NCBI GenBank assembly: GCA_003254905.1
Contig: QANU01084768.1
Span: 509 to 64,508, forward strand
DNA from: Nissolia schottii
Taxonomy: Eukaryota; Streptophyta; Magnoliopsida; Fabales; Fabaceae
DNA length: 64,000 bases
Direction of reading: 5' to 3'
The notes below the pieces were generated by a model. The model ran no database searches and was not told where the DNA came from. It worked only from the letters and a program-made list of their open reading frames with translations. Within the stretch, counting starts at the first letter, position 1; the number at the start of each line of letters is the position of its first letter. Shown here piece by piece: positions 1 through 11,250 of the stretch. A program made the position numbers and the translations under genes.

Positions 1-12
1 TGGGATGTTACA
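1..12 (-). mobile_element. Edge of a minus-strand LTR (12 bp visible)
   Basis: The first 12 bases are the exact reverse complement of the 12 bases that open the LTR-like sequence at 61361. Similarity to duplication copy 2 begins only just after them. The simplest reading is that an LTR retrotransposon in minus orientation ends here and the rest lies outside the window. Only 12 bases support this, so it is an inference from the shared terminus (TG start of a gypsy-type LTR). Confidence 0.45.
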
Positions 13-2951
13 CTTCTCTCCTCTTTCTTATTCCCTAATAAATTCAACAATAAAAGGAGAGAGATTTTATTTAATTCTTATTCTTTTCCTATCTCCTCTC
101 ACTTACACTCCCTTTATCTTTTATCTTGTTCAATAGAAATTATTTTTTCCTGAGTGCCTTAGCTACTCCCTTTGACCATGAAGAAACTAAAATAGCAAAA
201 ACAAGGGTCGTGACTTTATGTATTTTGTTTTAGCTCCGTTGGTCGTGACTTTCTCCGTCCAGTTTTAATGGTCATTTTTAATAAAAGACACACGGATTAA
301 GAAAATAATTAATTTAAATCAACTTAAAAAAAATCAAGATTTTAGATTAAATTATTTTTAAGTGGGATAAAATTCTAAGTCTTGAAAAATTAAAACCGTA
401 ATTAATATAAGAAGTAAATGGTTCATGATGAACAAGAATAAAATTAAAAAATATAATTAATATTTCTTTAATTTAAATAAATGACAATTAATTTTAAATA
501 AAATTTTGTTAAAATGACAACTAAAATTAGATGGAAGGAATATACTACTACTTTTTTTTAATTGGTGTTAATTACCCATATGTATGTTCGTACCAATCAT
601 ATTTTCATGGTAACATTTTTATCAACTCGATAATATTAATGTGTTAGCCTTTAGGTACAGAGTATTTATATCTAGTGCTCTTTTTCACATAAAATGAACA
701 ATTATTGCATTTAATGTCTTACAAAACTGGATCGTAAAACATCAATAAATGTTGTAAGGTAAGCGGTTCATATTACTCATACTCCCTCAACTTTTACAAA
801 TCAGTTTTTACACATAAATTAATAAAATAATTAATTTGCATATATATACATAATATATATTATGTGTTTAGACTAAATTATCTTTTGACATTTTTTTCCT
901 CTCATTTTATCTTGTTTTAATTAAAACACATATTGAACAATTAGTGAGAAAGAGTATTATAAAAAAATTGTAATGCAGTTAATGCAATAGTGAAAAGTTA
1001 ATACATTTAATGCTTTCTTAATCTAATTGTTTTAGTTATTCAGTGTTATGGGAAGTGTGAGAGATAACAAAGATATAAGTGTAAAAAAAACACATTTAAT
1101 ATTTCTTTAATCTAATTAAATAACAATTACTCTTGAACAAATTTTTGTTTGAGAAACGACAACAAAAAATGGACGAAAGGAGTAATAAATAAGGGTATAA
1201 TTGAAAATACAATAATTAATACTCCATTTGAACCATAATGTTTATTACTTTCATATTTTCAGATTTTTTCACAATTTAATGTACCTGGACACAATTATGG
1301 ATCGAAAAGAATACTTTCTTAATCTAATTAGGGACGGATCTAGGGGGTTTTCAGGGGTTATGCCCCTCCCATAAAATCTATTCAAATAACATGGAAATAG
1401 TGGTAGCCTAGTGGTAGATTTTGCATGTAATGTTGGCTACTAACCTTGGGGTCTCTTCTTTTACTCTCAATAACTTCAATTTTTCTTTTTGTACTCATTT
1501 TAAATTTTAACCAACTAAAAAACTTATCTCATCCTATAGACTTTGTTATAAATTTTACGCTTTTACTTTATTCTTTCCTCCCGTTGCACTCAATTATAAA
1601 AGTTTAATGTCAAATTTAGCTATAATAAATCATAAAGTGTTTATCTCTATTTGTACTCATGTAGAATAATAGAAAAAAATTATGTTTTAGTATTAATGTG
1701 AATTAATATAAAATCATTTTATCTTGTTAACTTTATTAAGCATCACACAAGTTTAAAATTATCAAATTGATGTTGTCAATTTTTGAGTTATATGTACTAA
1801 TTTTTATAAGAATCATTTGTGATATTTTTTAATTTATTATTTTATTTATTTGATATTGACTCTTTTCATTTCAAATATTACTATTAATAAGCATTTTCAA
1901 GTATGAATAATGTAAAAAGTAAACTCATAAATAAAATGAAAATTTTTGTTTTTGTTAATAGTCTTTTAACTTATAAAATACGAGAATTATTAAAAAAAAT
2001 TGACAATAAGATTTTTTATATGGACTAATTTTATAGTTTAGAAAAAAATTATTTCTATATATCAATATATATAATTATTTAATAATTTATTATAATATTT
2101 ATTTGATGATGCTATATAAATTTTATCTTCTTTTTATATATTTTTAGGATTTGTTTCTGAATTTAATCAAATGACAATTAATTTTCAACAAATTTTTAGG
2201 TGAAAAATGATATGCAAGTGTGGACGGGGTTATAATACGAGAAATTCTTCTTAAATAAAGCTAGCTAGTACAAAACTGTATACATAATTATTAGTAGAAT
2301 AAGTATACTTATAAATATACACAATATTCGGTGTATATTGGAAAATTTGTGTAATATCACTTTTTTATTTTTCTCGATAATAGTATGAGTCTCCTACATT
2401 ATATAGCAATATTTATCTAGCTGACTTCTGAATAATTACAACATGTTATAATTCCATAATTCAGATTAGGTGTCACTATTTTCCACTGCAATGACTTTTT
2501 ATGCCTTTATGTTTGCTTTGTACATATTTTAGTATTGCTTTTAAATTTATTTATTTTAGGAAACTTTTCAATTTCCACAGAGTGGCAAATAAAAACTGTA
2601 TAGGATATTGATATAAAAGTAGTATAATGTAATATGCAAGTAGTAGTAGTAGCAGCGTCTAATTCTACGAAATATTCAAGTCTGTCATGAGGTTGTCTTT
2701 AAAAAAAAGAAAAGTATTACAAAAATGTCGATAGTATTTAAAAATAAAGTTATCACGAATAAGATCAAACTTTAAAATCTTTTTTTATAAAGATAATTGA
2801 ATAATTTTAAAAACTTCCTAGATAAGTGGATAGGGTCAACGCATACATCATTCAAAACTGTCGTTAAGCTGCAACAATAAGCAAAACCTTGGTTGCCCAT
2901 TGAATTGATTGGTTTCGGTGGAATATATTAATGCAATGCAATGCAATGCAG
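13..2951. other. AT-rich region upstream of NPF copy 1; no gene seen
   Basis: The region is very AT-rich, with many stops in all frames. The NPF first exon (about 30-40 residues before the TM1 ExxER motif) was looked for and not found. A repeat of ATGCA units runs directly into the splice acceptor at 2950-2951. The block 1283-2488 is missing from copy 2; the two copies rejoin at a 2-base TG microhomology without a target duplication, so a deletion in copy 2 is more likely than an insertion here. Confidence 0.6.
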
Positions 2952-3279
2952 TGTATGAGATATTCGAAAGGATGGCTTATTATGGGATATCATCAAATTT
3001 GGTCCTATATCTGACAAGGAAGCTTCATCAAGGCACTGTTGCTTCTTCCAACAATGTCACAAACTGGGTTGGAACCGTTTGGATAACTCCCATATTAGGT
3101 GCCTATGTTGCCGATGCTCATCTTGGCCGCTATTGGACTTTTGTCTTTGCCTCCGTTATCTATTTCTTGGTATGTCTTAATTTCTATCACATTTGAATTT
3201 CCCTTGTTCTTTTAAAAATATCATAGTATGCATGCATGGTAACAAAAGCTCATCCTCTCTTGGCCTTATACAAGTAGTT

Positions 3280-3316
<37 letters not shown>

Positions 3317-6300
3317 GTATGTATATGAAAACAATATTAGGTACAAAAGCGTAATTGTGTGTGAGTATTTAGTGTGAAGTATACTTTTTTTTTTTACTTT
3401 TGTGATAAATGTTCATTGGATTTCTTCAACTGTAAAATGAGAACAAACAATGATTTTGGACATTTTACAATGTCACCATAGTGTCACCATAAATTGTTTA
3501 TACAAATACATTAGGTGGGTCCCATGTAATGAGTGCCGTATATCTGGATAAGACTCCATAGTGATAGTTTAAAGGAATATGGAATTTTCAACTTCCAACT
3601 CCCAAAATCATTATCATATAATCAAAGATATATGGAATTTTGTTCTCAATCTTTTAAGGCTATAAAAAGTCATATATTGACGGTATATAATACTCTACTG
3701 ACTAATCAATTAGTTTGACCAACCATGAGTTTAATCGTTTGAGTCTCTTTGTAACCTCTTTAACTCATTTTGAGTTTAAATAAATGGAGACGAACTTACT
3801 GAAAAAAAAAGCATTTTTTATAATATTTATTTACTTGTAATTTGAAAAACACATATAACCATATATATATATATATATATATATATCACAATAACAAAAT
3901 TGTGATGCATCATCATGAAATAGATATATCACGCTATATAACCCTGTCTAATTTTTGGCCCCGATTCTTAAATTTTGAGTACAATATTAATTGCTTATGC
4001 GATAAATATGTAACATTCACACGGGATCAAGAAAGCACAAATTAACACAAATTCACAAATTCACACACGAAATCATTCAATTTCCTCATGTACGAATGAC
4101 TAGTCATACAAAAGACACCTAACCTTGACTTTTTTAGGATGACATAAAGTCCTAACTATTTATATACCTAAAACTATACCAAGAATATTATAAGATTTTA
4201 CTAATTATACTTGACACTGTGTATGAACATATTTATATACAACTAATCAACAAAGTCCAACATAATTAGTAGATGATTGAGTTATTTAAGTATTTAGTCA
4301 GAGATTTGATTTTTGGCAATATGTATAAAAAAGACTTCGTTCAAAGAGGTATACCCACTTCAGTGATCTCTAAGCCTCGAATGAGGATTAATCACTGTCA
4401 GTGACAGACATTTCTTGGTCAACTAGCAAATGGGGAGCCCAATGCATACATTAAACTTAATGGGTGATTATGAGTAATTACGCAGAGAAAGATAGATTTT
4501 AAAAAAAGAAAATATGATTAAAGGATAGTTATTTTGACTCAACTCTTTTATCTCTCCTATTTAATGAAGAGATTGGATTAAAATAACTACTTTTTAGTCA
4601 TATTTATTTACAAAATTACCTATTTAATTTTTCATGCGAGTAGTTTTATTAAAAAAATTTCTTAATATTTTGACATTATCACTTTATTTTTAAAATTTCA
4701 GTTTGTCTACATAGGGTCACCCCCATTTACTAGTCGTAGTAGTAAAGATATCACACTTTCTAGATGATGTACTAAGAAAGTGCGACCGTCACCGCTGGGT
4801 GGCTGGCATGTGGCAATCATTTCATGCTTCCAACTCTGATTCGTAATGTAACTAAGATACAGTAGCATTTTCTAATAAAAATAAAAATAAAATATAATAG
4901 AAATTTTTTAGCCTCTTCATGGAGTTAACTCTTTTATTTATTTTTTTTAATTTTACTTTTTCATATGGGACTTCATTGAGTCAAGTGTATTTTTTATTTT
5001 ATGCAACTCATTATATTTTGAGAGATATTAGATGAATAACACTTTTAGACAATAATAAGATAGACAATAATAAAAAAATAAAAGATAATGTGAGATCTAT
5101 TAATTTTTCATTTTTTATAAAATATTTTCGTCCTTTTCTTATTATCCATCTTATTGTTCAAAAATGTTATATGCTTTCGGATTTGACTTTAATGTGGAGC
5201 TAGGTCATGGCTGGCATCATTCTGTTTAGTTCAGGATGAGTTTTAGGGTCAAAGCCAATAGCGATTAGTTATATTAGGTCAATTACTTTATGGCCATAAG
5301 GGATTCTTACATTTTGGATTTGGTTCATTATGTCACTGTGAAATCATTTGGATTCATAATTAGCAAGCTACAACCAACGGGAGTTGGTCCAAGTGGTAAG
5401 CGGTTTGGTATCGTTTAAGCAAGGTTCCGAGTTCGAGACCTTGTGTACGCAGTTATCCCCGCTGGAAGACTCACCTGCCATAGCTAGGTGCGCGACCCGG
5501 GTCGACCCAGATTAGTCAAGGCTAAGTCTTGAATACCGGACACGCAACCTAAAAAAAATAAAATTAGCAAGCTACTATTTGGAGTGCATAAGTCATTTCA
5601 TTTTGGCTTAAAAGATAAGGTTGATTTAACATGGGTTAATTATGGCCATAATTATCACACCAAAATCAAAGCATGCCTTTTAAGTTTGTGGAGTACTTAT
5701 AGAAATAACTTAATTATCCTTTTACCCACCTAAAGTGACATAAAACTGAATTTGCTTTTTTTTTTTTTATAATAATATGAAATTGTTTCTTTNTTTGCTT
5801 TTTTTTTTTTATAATAATATGAAATTGTTTCTTTATTTAACTATGCGAATCATCCCTAGCGAATGAGCGAGTCGTCATTTAAAAAATAATAATGATTAAG
5901 AGTAAATACTCAATTTAGTCATTGATTAATTAAAATATTGAGAGACAAAGTAGTTTTTTAAAATTTGAAAGTCCACTCAAAGTCTTCCGCCATTTAAAAT
6001 GCAGAATACTTTAATCCTTAAACATGAATAAAATAGGATAATTCAATCTCTAGCCATACAAAATTAGGGAATCCAAATTTCGCATACTTAAAAACCAAAT
6101 TGTCACTTATTTTAAATGACAAGCGATTTCAAGTTGGCTTTTAAATCCTGAGAGACTATTTTGTGTGTTAGCGACATAAATTAAAAGACTTAATTAAAAA
6201 GTGTTTGACTGGGGACTTAAAGTAAAATAATTTCAAGTTTTTAAGCTTTTTAATTCAATGAACACTTAAAAATTTTACATTTTCAATAAGAACTTGCAAT

Positions 6301-8142
6301 TTTTTAATGCCCGAGCATTTGTTAGCATAATCCTAAATTAAAAAAAAGAAGGGGGTATTTTGTCAAATCCAATGATTAAGAACCTAGAGAGATTGTAGAG
6401 CTTTTCTTTTCTTATGCATGTCTTGGTTGCAATATCATCAATCCTCAATTTGTTCTTCGAACCGTAACATTGGAATTGGCAGGGCATGTCTGTGCTCACA
6501 CTATCAGTTTCTCTCCCTGGCCTAAAGCCACCTCAATGCCACCAAGTAGACGTGACAAAGTGCCAAAAGGCCTCAACGCTGCAGCTAGCCGTGTTCTACG
6601 CCGCGCTCTACACTCTGGCGATCGGAACCGGCGGAACCAAGCCCAACATTTCAACCATTGGCGCCGGCCAGTTTGACGATTTCGACCCCAGAGAGAAGAG
6701 CCACAAGCTTTCCTTCTTCAATTGGTGGATGTTCAGCATCTTCGTTGGCACCCTCTTTGCATACACTGTTCTGGTGTACATACAAGACAATGTGGGTTGG
6801 GCCGTTGGGTATGGGCTTCCAACTATTGGGCTTGGGCTTTCGATCATCATATTCTTGATAGGGACACCCTTCTATAGACACAACTTGCCTGCAGGGAGCC
6901 CTTTCACCAGAATGGCCCAGGTCGTTGTGGCGGCTGTGAGGAAATGGAAAGTGCGTCTTCCTTCTGACTCTGGAGAACTGTACGAGCATGATGCACAAGA
7001 GTATATGAAGAATGGGAATGTCAGAATTTACCCCACTCCAACGTTGAGGTAATTTTTCTTAAATTCTATCTCAATTTTCAAATAATTTCTTACTGTTTCG
7101 AAAGGTAGGGAGAATAGAATTATCATATGAAAATGTTTTAATAAGCAAGGCTGTCTACTAATAAAGACGTGAACTTATTTTGCGAAAGAAAATCATAAAT
7201 TCATACAAGCTCACGAGTTCGCTCGAGAATTTAACAACCTTGTTAATTGTATGCAGGTTCCTGAGCAAGGCGAGCGTCAAAACTTGTTCAGGTACTAGTA
7301 GCCCTTGGATGCTATGCCCAGTTACCCAAGTAGAGGAGACAAAACAAATGCTAAGAATGATCCCCATCTTGGTTGCTAACATTGTCCCCAGCACAATGGC
7401 TGCCCAGATAAACACCCTTTTTGTGAAGCAAGGAACCACGCTCGACAGAGGCATTGGGAGCTTCACCATTCCCCCAGCAAGTTTAGGTGCCTTTGTGACT
7501 CTATCCATGCTTATCTGCGTCGTGCTCTACGACCGTTTCTTTGTCAAGATTATGCAGAGGGTTACCGGCAATCCCAGAGGAATCACCCTTCTCCAGAGAA
7601 TGGGAATCGGCCTCGTAATCCACGTAGCGATTATGGTAGCCGCGTCCCTCACCGAGAGACACAGACTTGGCGTGGCCAGAGAGCATGGGCTAGTTGAAAA
7701 TGGAGGACAAGTTCCTCTGAGCATATTCATCTTGCTCCCTCAATTTATACTCATGGGAACCGCCGATGCGTTCTTGGAGGTTGCGAAGATCGAGTTCTTC
7801 TACGACCAGGCGCCAGAGAGCATGAAGAGCCTGGGCACCTCTTACGCCATGACTACCATAGGAATCGGGAATTTCCTTAGCACTTTTCTCCTCTCCACGG
7901 TTTCGCGCATCACCAAGGAACACGGGCACCGAGGGTGGATTTTGAACAACTTGAACGCTTCTCACCTTGATTATTACTACGCTCTTTTGGCGGCGCTGAA
8001 CTTGCTCAACTTCATATTTTTCATGCTCGTTGCAAGGTTCTATGTGTACAGGGCTGAAGTTTCGGATTCCATAAAGGTTCTTGCGGAAGAGTTGAAGGAG
8101 AAGAAAGCAGTTGTGTCGAACCAAGTGATACCGAGAGATTAG
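2952..8142 (+). CDS. NPF5.2/PTR3-like transporter, copy 1 (exons 2-4; first exon not found)
   Basis: Exons are 2952-3169, 6483-7048 and 7257-8142, with GT-AG borders and matching phases (the first codon needs one base from an upstream exon). Together they give about 555 residues of an NRT1/PTR (NPF) major-facilitator protein, a proton-coupled plasma-membrane carrier for peptides, nitrate or other small solutes. The first exon seen here holds the ExxER proton-coupling motif (EIFER), followed by NNVTNWVGTVWITPILGAYVADAHLGRYW. The last exon has the PTR-type signature FYDQAPESMKS. The closest family I recognise is Arabidopsis NPF5.2/PTR3. Length and three-exon structure fit the family except that the N-terminal exon is missing. 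Intron 2 is 3.3 kb and carries a SINE; intron 3 is 208 bp. No internal stop or frameshift was seen. The gene could be functional with a remote first exon, or a 5'-truncated copy. Confidence 0.9.
3280..3326. repeat. (TA)n/(TATG)n microsatellite in NPF intron
   Basis: A TA run passes into several GTAT units inside intron 2 of NPF copy 1. The run is absent at the matching place in copy 2. Another AT run lies at 3861-3886. Confidence 0.9.
5372..5561 (+). mobile_element. tRNA-derived SINE in NPF copy 1 intron
   Basis: About 190 bp carry a pol III A-box-like stretch (TGGTCCAAGTGGTAAGCGG, 5385-5403) and a B-box-like stretch (GGTTCCGAGTTCGAGACC, near 5424-5441), and end in an A-rich tail. The element is flanked by a perfect 14-bp direct repeat, AATTAGCAAGCTAC, at 5358-5371 and 5562-5575. 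The matching place in copy 2 (near 35550) has this 14-mer once and no insert, so it is a clean empty site. The insertion therefore came after the segmental duplication. It is not a functional tRNA gene. Confidence 0.92.
5750..5835. other. Short repeat on both sides of a single n (assembly join)
   Basis: About 42 bases (TTTGC, a T run, then ATAATAATATGAAATTG) occur on both sides of the single n at 5793. Copy 2 has the sequence once, near 35745-35775. This looks like two contig ends that overlap but were not merged. Confidence 0.75.
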
Positions 8143-9363
8143 GTATGATTTGATAATTGGACATTGGGAAGGGAAATAATTAGCAGCCAAATATGTCCGA
8201 ACTGATACGTATCGCTGACACGGTTTTGGTCACTGGATGATGATAATGTATTTTGAGTTGTAGCTGGTTTTAATAGAGTCTTTAGTAACTGTGTGATCAT
8301 GTTTACGTATTAACACCTTCTGTCTTGGAGAATAATAATGACATGGATCATGAAGGAAACAAGGTTGTCTAGAAATAAAGTGACATTCCATTATTTGAAC
8401 TTGTGACACTACGAATAAAGTTTGTCTAGAAATGCAATCTTTTTTTCATCCGTTTGTCAATTTTGGGTACACATTAAGTACACTTATGGGTTCTTTTTCA
8501 CAATACACACTTCGGCAAGTGTGCTGGGTCTCACTAGGAGAAAACCATCTTATACCAATGGAATTTTTAGTGGGCATCTTTTGTCGTAAGTTTTGACGAA
8601 TTTGAATGGTCAAATTTGTTAAAAACGTCAGCAAAGAACTACTGATTATTTATGTCGTCTATATGCTAATGGATATTTCGGTTGACACAATGAAAATTAT
8701 TTTTTAATTATTTCTAACATTATTGAAGAAATTTTGATTATCGAAAGTTGTCAGAATTCAAATTTTCGCATTGGGAATAAATTATCGCGTTCTTGAAATG
8801 CGGCATTTCATTAAAATTTGGTATTGACAGGCTTGGATGCAAAATCGGTTGGTAGCATTAGGTTAAGAAGACGTAGCTCCCTCATTTCTTCTTCCCTTCA
8901 CTGCGCCTCACTCTTTCTCTAGTGATTCGCTACCACCGTGTAGCAACCCGAATTTTCATAATAAAGATTTGCTCATTAAATATGAGTAATCAAATAATAA
9001 TTAACACTTAACCTTAATTTTAGGAGATTTGCCAAAAGACAATATGAGTCAAAGATTAATAGAAAGTCAACTTTTAGCCCAAAAAAGGCCAATTTGATAA
9101 TTTATAAGAAAGAGTATAATTTCTCATAAAATAATACTCTTACTAATTAATTACTGGTGAATTTAACATTTTTTTGACAAATTTTGCGTCAAAAAGTATC
9201 CATTTATATATAGCTCGTTGGTAATGTGTTTGCGGTAGATATTACATTCGCCGATTTTGATGAGAATTATCTGGTAGTAATAATTTAGGGGAAACTGTGT
9301 TTTCTAACTCGTTATTGGTAGACAAATTCACACGTAGTTGTAAATAATAAAAGAAAATATATT
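8143..9363. other. 3' flank of NPF copy 1; no gene seen
   Basis: This AT-rich, non-coding DNA is shared with copy 2 (37906-39740). It holds the NPF 3' UTR region and short transposon-like stretches (for example near 9370-9400). Reading frames such as the minus-strand one at 8446-8634 are not conserved as protein and have no recognisable domain. Confidence 0.6.
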
Positions 9364-10164
9364 TCAAATATCGATGGATTTATCCGTCAGTAGAGTATAA
9401 TAATTTTTAAAAATAAATATTGAAAATGAAGCAACACGCCTTCTGTATTGTTTCATATCTCCATTACTTGGACCTTCAACTATTGGACTTTGAATACATT
9501 GCTTTGCTCTTATGGTCCTTCTATCTAGGAGAAGAGATCTCAAGATTTCATTGATATTTAAATGTAACGACACCGCTATGATATGAGCATATGGAAGACC
9601 AAGTGACTCAAATCGCACATAGGAACATTTAAATTCCATGTCATCTGGGTAATATGCAACACACCAACTCAATCTTGCCCTCAGATAATTCACCTAAGTG
9701 TAGATTTTTGATGTCCTAGTGTCCCTGCAATCTTCAATCCTTATTGAAGCTGCTTACAGCAACATAGGACGGAATAAATAAAAGATATTCATTGTGTAAA
9801 GCATTGCATCTGACTTTTCTAGTCCTTGATACCCTGTCTCTAAAACTGGATGCGCTTCATACCCTCTAAAATCTTCCTCCTACTCATTGTTGCACAAATA
9901 CTCAAGGTATCACTGGAAATGTGGTAGCAACTTACTCAAACCACACTGAGCTTTCAAATTCTTGCCAATTTTACCACGCAAGGATTCACATCTAAATGTT
10001 GTCCTAAACGCTCCAAAAAATTTACCCCTTATATATGTAGTCACCCGGCTAGCTTTCTTTTCATACAATACATTCACCCAAGATCAATTTTAACCCCACA
10101 AGCTTCAACCATCATGTTCCACTTCCGTTCAAACTCCTTAACATCCAAGTCACCCGGCATACAC
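9364..10164 (-). pseudogene. FAR1/MULE-like pseudogene, C-terminal third
   Basis: Read on the minus strand from 10164, the sequence gives PGDLDVKEFERKWNMMV, then after stops and frame changes a stretch like GKFFGAFRTTFRCES, and finally a SWIM-type zinc-finger region (CVAYYPDDMEFKCSYVRFESLGLPYAHI; the usual C-x-H has become Y-x-H). These are family marks of FAR1-related (FRS) proteins derived from MULE transposases. Several in-frame stops break it. At 10164 it is cut by the copia-like element; the preceding part lies at 16456-16984. The last 240 bases are also present at 39967-40209. Confidence 0.85.
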
Positions 10165-10545
10165 TGTTGGAATAATTATAATAATTATTTTATGGACATG
10201 CATAAATTGGTGTTTTGTCCAGATTAAATTGATTACCAGAATAATGTGTACATGTGTATGGACTAGCTGATGATAGGTTGGCTAGGTCCATCAAGAGTCC
10301 CTTCGCCGCCTACTCTGTGTCAGTTTTTATTCTCCCTATTAAGAATAAATAAATAAATACTATTTTTCTCCTGCTATCAGGAACCTTACCTGACACAGAG
10401 CATAGGTGAATAGAACCTCTTCTTTTTCTCTCTCTCTCTGTTTTTTTTTTTTGGTTCCATTCTCTCACATCAGAGATGACAATGGCTACTGCTCCTTCAA
10501 TTCTAAGTAAAAGTTCTCTTCTCTATCACTTATTAATTATTTATA
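10165..10545 (+). repeat. Left LTR of the copia-like element
   Basis: It begins TGTTGGAATA and contains a CT run and a T run near 10425-10455. Near its end, at 10483, it has ATGGCTACTGCTCCTTCAAT. Similarity to the right LTR ends at about 10545, which is taken as the border; the LTR does not end in a clear CA. Confidence 0.75.
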
Positions 10546-10680
10546 TTGATATTTTTCTATATATATGTGTGTGTGTGTATAGAGAAGGTTCAATTTCATT
10601 TGAGTTAAAATGTGTATGAACCCTAAATGTGAGATTTGGGAATATAGAATTTGGGAAATTTATTTTGGTTTTCAAGCATA

Positions 10681-11250
10681 TCATCCACACCGCGATCTAT
10701 TTCCATCACTCTGCGACACCGAGGTGGTGGCCAAGCCAAGGTAGTTCTCGCGGGAGCTGCGGCGGTGGATCCACGGTGGCGCGTCTGAGGCGGCGTTGCC
10801 AGCCCGAGATGGCGCAGTGGCTGGTGCGCGTGGGCGTGACGGACGTGCGAAGTCCATGTTGCAGGCTCCATAGCAGCGTTTTACGTTGCTATTGCTGTCG
10901 TAATTTTTTCTTCCCGACTCCGTCTCACTCGGCCTGAGGAAAGTAACAATGCCATCCTCGAACATGAAACGTGAATCCTCGTAACCGCTTTCTTCTAGTT
11001 GACTTTTGCTTTGCTTGCTTTGCAATTGCTTCGTTTCCTTTTCCCATTCCTTAGGCAAAGTGTTGCCCAACGAGGATGACATGCCTGATTCTTGTTGCTT
11101 CCTCTCTTCGATCTGCCTCTCTTCGACCATTTGGTGTGGGTCTTGCTAGATGCGTGGTGCTGTGCCGGGATTCACGCAGAAAAGGTGTTGGCAATTCGCG
11201 CATGGTTTTGGGGGTTAGTGCGCGATTAGCGCATGTTTGGCGTAAAACAC
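10681..11250 (-). other. GC-rich segment in the copia-like element, possible captured gene fragment
   Basis: This segment stands out as GC-rich in an AT-rich element. An open minus-strand frame (11130-10681, 149 codons) reads as an ordinary hydrophilic protein (for example LGNTLPKEWEKETKQ and SRFMFEDGIVTFLRP), followed by a basic, proline- and arginine-rich part. I do not recognise it. It runs antisense to the element and has no retroviral motif. It could be a captured host exon or a chance open frame. Confidence 0.35.

Larger units (their letters stand above)
13..9670 (+). repeat. Segmental duplication, copy 1
   Basis: This stretch is colinear with 30216-40209: upstream AT-rich DNA, the NPF gene, its 3' flank and the last part of a FAR1 pseudogene. 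Substitutions and small indels separate the copies throughout. Larger differences are a 1.2-kb block (1283-2488) and a SINE (5372-5561) found only here, and a hAT-like MITE, about 440 bp near 39030-39470 and a 225-bp LTR-like insertion found only in copy 2. The FAR1 sequence continues past 9670 in this copy but stops at 40209 in the other. Copy 1 is therefore probably the ancestral locus. Confidence 0.9.

Noticed and set aside
5372-5561. tRNA-like A and B boxes as an independent tRNA gene
   Set aside because: No full cloverleaf, A-rich tail and target duplication: it is a SINE.
6608-6998. Minus-strand frames opposite the NPF exons (also 7158-8190 and 36460-38073)
   Set aside because: They are shadows of the conserved plus-strand exons and have no features of their own.
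8532-8924. Small CACTA element in the NPF 3' flank (CACTAGGAGAAAAC ... TTTCTCTAGTG)
   Set aside because: The terminal similarity is only about 11 bases with an indel, the flanking triplets differ, and there are no subterminal repeats.
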